Shown here one piece after another: positions 61,564 through 64,000 of a DNA stretch of 64,000 nt. The position numbers and the translations under genes are program-made. Source of the stretch: Paraburkholderia sp. BL23I1N1 (GTDB lineage: Bacteria; Pseudomonadota; Gammaproteobacteria; Burkholderiales; Burkholderiaceae); assembly GCF_003610295.1 (NCBI RefSeq), contig NZ_RAPV01000001.1, positions 4,588,001 through 4,652,000 on the forward strand, given 5' to 3'. The notes beneath the pieces are model-generated. The model made no database searches. It had not been told where the DNA came from and saw nothing but the letters and a program-made list of their open reading frames with translations. Numbering within the stretch: the first letter of the stretch is position 1; each line of letters begins with the position of its first letter.

Positions 61564-62421
61564 TTAGTCGTCGATACGCGCTTCGCGCAGCGTAACGAAG
61601 CGTAAATGCTTTCGGCGAGCGGCGTCGATCACGCGCGGCAGGACGGCAAGTATCAGCGGTTTGCCCTCGACGGTGAGGGCGGCGTTGCCGTCGTGCAGCA
61701 GCAGAATGTCGCGCGGGGCAAGGCCGTCGAGCAGCCGATGCGCAACCACCTGCGGATCGCGCTCGCGCGTGTCGTAGCCGCGCCGCGTCCAAGCCGCGAG
61801 CCGCAAATCGAGTTTGCGCAGCACGGGTTCGAGAAAGATATTGCGCAATCCCGCCGGAGCGCGAAAGAACATCGGCCGCTCGCCGCTCAATGCCTCGAAA
61901 GTGCGCTGCGCCGCCTCGATCTCGCGGGTGAGTGCGCCGGGAAACGTGACCGAAAACGTGTGCACGTGAACCTGCGAATGGTTTTCCAGCGCATGGCCGC
62001 GCGCGACGATGTCGCGTGTGAGCTCGGGGTAGCGTTGCGCTTTCGCGCCGATACAGAAGAAGGTGGCGCGCACGTCGAACGCGTCGAGCAGATCGAGCAC
62101 TTGCGGCGTGACGATCGGATCGGGACCGTCGTCGATAGTCAATGCGATTGCGTCGGCGTTGCGCGGCCCGGCGGGCAGATGCGTCCAGTTCGGGCCGAGC
62201 AGCGAGGTGCGCGGCAACAGACCGGCTACCGTGAAAATTGCGTGATTCGCGAAGATCGCGGCCAGCCACCATGGCCACGCGGCGGGCACCAGCAGCCATC
62301 CGGCCAGCACGAATACGTGCCAGGCAGCGGTGGCCGTGAGCATCGCGGGATAGCCGGTGCGCGGCCAGCGGCGCTGCGGCGCAGCCTCGCTGCTTTGCGG
62401 CGGCGTGAAGAGTTCGTTCAT
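61564..62421 (-). CDS. Polysaccharide deacetylase (NodB-family carbohydrate esterase 4)
   Basis: A 285-residue protein with two N-terminal membrane helices (about 28-45 and 50-70) and a NodB domain. NodB motifs are IALTIDDGPDPIVTP (Asp-Asp), ALENHSQVHVHTF (His-x3-His metal site), RPMFFRAPAGLRN (catalytic Arg) and DILLLHDG (motif 5). Metal ligands and catalytic residues are present, so deacetylation of an envelope or exported polysaccharide is likely. The start at 62421 (MNELFTPP) is favoured over an upstream one. Confidence 0.88.
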   Translation of the reverse strand: MNELFTPPQSSEAAPQRRWPRTGYPAMLTATAAWHVFVLAGWLLVPAAWPWWLAAIFANHAIFTVAGLLPRTSLLGPNWTHLPAGPRNADAIALTIDDGPDPIVTPQVLDLLDAFDVRATFFCIGAKAQRYPELTRDIVARGHALENHSQVHVHTFSVTFPGALTREIEAAQRTFEALSGERPMFFRAPAGLRNIFLEPVLRKLDLRLAAWTRRGYDTRERDPQVVAHRLLDGLAPRDILLLHDGNAALTVEGKPLILAVLPRVIDAARRKHLRFVTLREARIDD

Positions 62422-62659
62422 AAAGCGTGCTTCCTGTCTTCCTTCCCCCGTCCTGGGAAGGCCTTGAGTTGCGCGCGTGACGCACAACGGCAAACGATAC
62501 CATTGATGCTCGGTTCAACGTTGTTGCGGACGGTAACCATAAGTAATGAAAGCGCGCTGAAAGACGTCATGCTTTGCGGCGGCCGCTACGTTGGATTTGT
62601 GACAGACCATCCGCTGTTGTATGGTGCTAAGGCCTTGGAAACGGAGCAGGAGACGCGTT

Positions 62660-63424
62660 GTGACAGGAACGGGAATCAGGAAAGTGGCGCTGGTGACGGG
62701 CGCGGGCAGCGGCATCGGCCGGGCCTGTGCGCTCAAGATGCTGGAGCACGGCTATAGCGTCGTACTTGCCGGCCGCCGTCAGGCGCCGCTCGACGCCGTG
62801 GTCGAACAGGCGCGGCAACTGGGCGGCGACGCGCTCGCCGTGGCCTGCGACGTGACCGACGCCGACAGCGTCGCCGCGCTGTTCGACGCCACCCGCGCGT
62901 GGCGCGGCCGGCTCGACGTACTGTTCAATAACGCGGGCCGCAACGGCTCGCCCGTGGATATCGACGAACTCGATATCGGCGAATGGCGCTTGGTGGTCGA
63001 CACCAATCTCACCGGCGTGTTTCTCTGCACACGGGCCGCCTTCGGTCTGATGAAAACGCAGACGCCGCGAGGCGGCCGCATCATCAACAATGGCTCGATT
63101 TCGGCGCATGCGCCGCGGCCGAACAGCATCGCTTATACGGCGACCAAGCACGCGATTACCGGCATCACAAAAGCGGTTTCGCTCGACGGCCGCAAATACG
63201 ACATCGTGTGCGGGCAGATCGACATTGGCAATGCCGCGACGGAAATGGCCGAGCGGATGGCGCGCGGCGTGCCGCAAGCGAACGGCGAAATCGCGGTCGA
63301 GCCGTTGATGGATGTGCAGCATGTCGCCGACGCGGTGCTGCATATGGCGGAACTGCCGTTGTCGGCGAATGTGCAGTTCATGACCATCATGGCGAGCAAG
63401 ATGCCGTTCGTCGGCAGGGGCTGA
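62660..63424 (+). CDS. Short-chain dehydrogenase/reductase
   Basis: A 254-residue SDR beginning at GTG after GGAGCAGGAGA. It has the cofactor motif [10 protein letters not shown] (TGxxxGIG), [12 protein letters not shown], the catalytic Ser ([12 protein letters not shown]) and YTATK (Tyr-x3-Lys). Classical SDRs oxidise or reduce alcohols with NAD(P). Substrate unknown. It is divergent from the deacetylase gene. Confidence 0.92.
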   Translation: MTGTGIRKVALVTGAGSGIGRACALKMLEHGYSVVLAGRRQAPLDAVVEQARQLGGDALAVACDVTDADSVAALFDATRAWRGRLDVLFNNAGRNGSPVDIDELDIGEWRLVVDTNLTGVFLCTRAAFGLMKTQTPRGGRIINNGSISAHAPRPNSIAYTATKHAITGITKAVSLDGRKYDIVCGQIDIGNAATEMAERMARGVPQANGEIAVEPLMDVQHVADAVLHMAELPLSANVQFMTIMASKMPFVGRG

Positions 63425-63591
63425 GCGCAGCGCCAGGCGTTCGCGGCGCGAGCGGGTTGAGCGGGTTGAGCGGCAGCGAAGGTCGTGGGGCGTGATCTGA
63501 AGGCGCGGATTCAGGCCGAACCGGCGCCGCGCGCGTTGCGGGCGATCAACTTATACTGAGCGCTTCCCGCCTTTCGACAAAGCGATTCGCC

Positions 63592-63813
63592 GTGCCCCGT
63601 GCCTCACTTAAGGACGACCCGCAGCCGGTGCCGCCCGTGCAGCCCGAGCTCGAGGATTGTTGTCATAGTGGCTGCAATCCGTGTGTATTCGATCTCTACG
63701 ATGAAGCGTTCGAGCGCTATCAGCAGGCGCTCGCCGAATGGCAAGCGCGGCAGGCGATACGTACGGCACCGACGGTGCGTACCCCGCAAAGCAAATCGCG
63801 CACGCGCCGCTGA
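63592..63813 (+). CDS. Small oxidoreductase-like domain protein
   Basis: A 73-residue protein starting at GTG (63592) with the conserved block EDCCHSGCNPCVFDLYDEAFERYQQAL, that is CC-x2-GC-x-PCV-x-D-x-Y, the oxidoreductase-like N-terminal domain (PF09791). The four cysteines may bind a metal or Fe-S centre. It lies 50 bp before the sirtuin gene and may share its transcript. Confidence 0.85.
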   Translation: MPRASLKDDPQPVPPVQPELEDCCHSGCNPCVFDLYDEAFERYQQALAEWQARQAIRTAPTVRTPQSKSRTRR

Positions 63814-63863
63814 ACGGCGATTCAGGCCCTACACCAAAGCCGCAGCCATACCCAGTCCCCGTC

Positions 63864-64000
63864 ATGACCAACCCTCAGCCCGCGCACATCGAACCCTTCA
63901 ACGAATCGCACACTCTGGACGACCTGCATACTTTCGTGCAGCGCTATCCGCGTCTATTCGTGCTGACCGGCGCGGGCATCAGCACCGACTCCGGCATTCC
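63864..64000 (+). CDS. Sir2-family NAD-dependent protein deacetylase, 3'-truncated by the window
   Basis: The first 45 residues are visible: MTNPQPAHIEPFNESHTLDD, then FVQRYPRLFVLTGAGISTDSGIP. GAGIS-x-x-SGIP is the NAD-binding signature of sirtuins. The rest of the gene lies beyond the end of the window. It should remove acyl groups from protein lysines using NAD. Confidence 0.85.
   Translation, partial: MTNPQPAHIEPFNESHTLDDLHTFVQRYPRLFVLTGAGISTDSGI

Overview
The window looks like part of a chromosome or chromid of a Burkholderiaceae bacterium, most likely a Paraburkholderia species. The evidence is high GC with strong third-position GC, Burkholderia-style porins, an HU protein and an H-NS protein with histone-H1-like Lys/Ala tails, a rhlA-rhlB-rhlC rhamnolipid operon with its own tripartite exporter, and an intergenic multi-hairpin repeat next to an IS5-family element. 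No rRNA, tRNA, CRISPR array or prophage was seen.

Layout. 1-2.5 kb: 5'-truncated nucleoside hydrolase, ketopantoate reductase and a small membrane protein. 2.5-10.6 kb: minus-strand operon of a polyamine/opine-type ABC transporter (ATPase, two permeases, binding protein) wrapped around a three-subunit HcnABC/opine-oxidase-like flavoenzyme, with a divergent IclR regulator. 11.0-11.8 kb: decayed OprD porin. 11.9-18.2 kb: oligopeptide ABC transporter (OppF-D-C-B-A) with an upstream XRE-cupin regulator. 19.3-23.0 kb: POT peptide symporter, AhpD-like protein and a MocR regulator. 23.5-28.6 kb: HU-type protein, then the four-gene Anbu operon (permuted ATP-grasp, alpha-E, transglutaminase, proteasome-like Anbu). 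28.8-34.8 kb: general porin, BrkB/YihY-family protein with an ElaB-like tail, YbaK deacylase, SYLF lipoprotein and a berberine-bridge-type FAD oxidase.

34.8-44.0 kb is accessory in character: a dehydrogenase remnant, AT-rich regulatory DNA, a secreted protein built from about 45 HGDGG pentapeptides, a nitrilase-family hydrolase, an FKBP, a DUF6765-like protein, small secreted proteins and an H-NS protein with two DNA-binding modules. 44.5-52.8 kb is a seven-gene, translationally coupled rhamnolipid operon: RhlA makes the lipid, RhlB and RhlC add rhamnose, and an EmrB/HlyD/NodT-type set probably exports the product. An isoprenylcysteine-methyltransferase-like gene is inserted between rhlA and rhlB. 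53.5-57.5 kb: two-component system divergent from a DUF3311/MctP monocarboxylate symporter pair. 57.6-58.7 kb: complete IS5-family element beside a repeat element. 59-64 kb: duplicated outer-membrane beta-barrel, DUF2252 protein, polysaccharide deacetylase, SDR, a small Cys-motif protein and a 3'-truncated sirtuin.

No entirely unknown multi-gene system could be proven. The best candidates for new biology are the methyltransferase inside the rhamnolipid operon, the His/Asp/Gly repeat protein, the two-headed H-NS, and the transporter plus flavoenzyme operon of unknown substrate.
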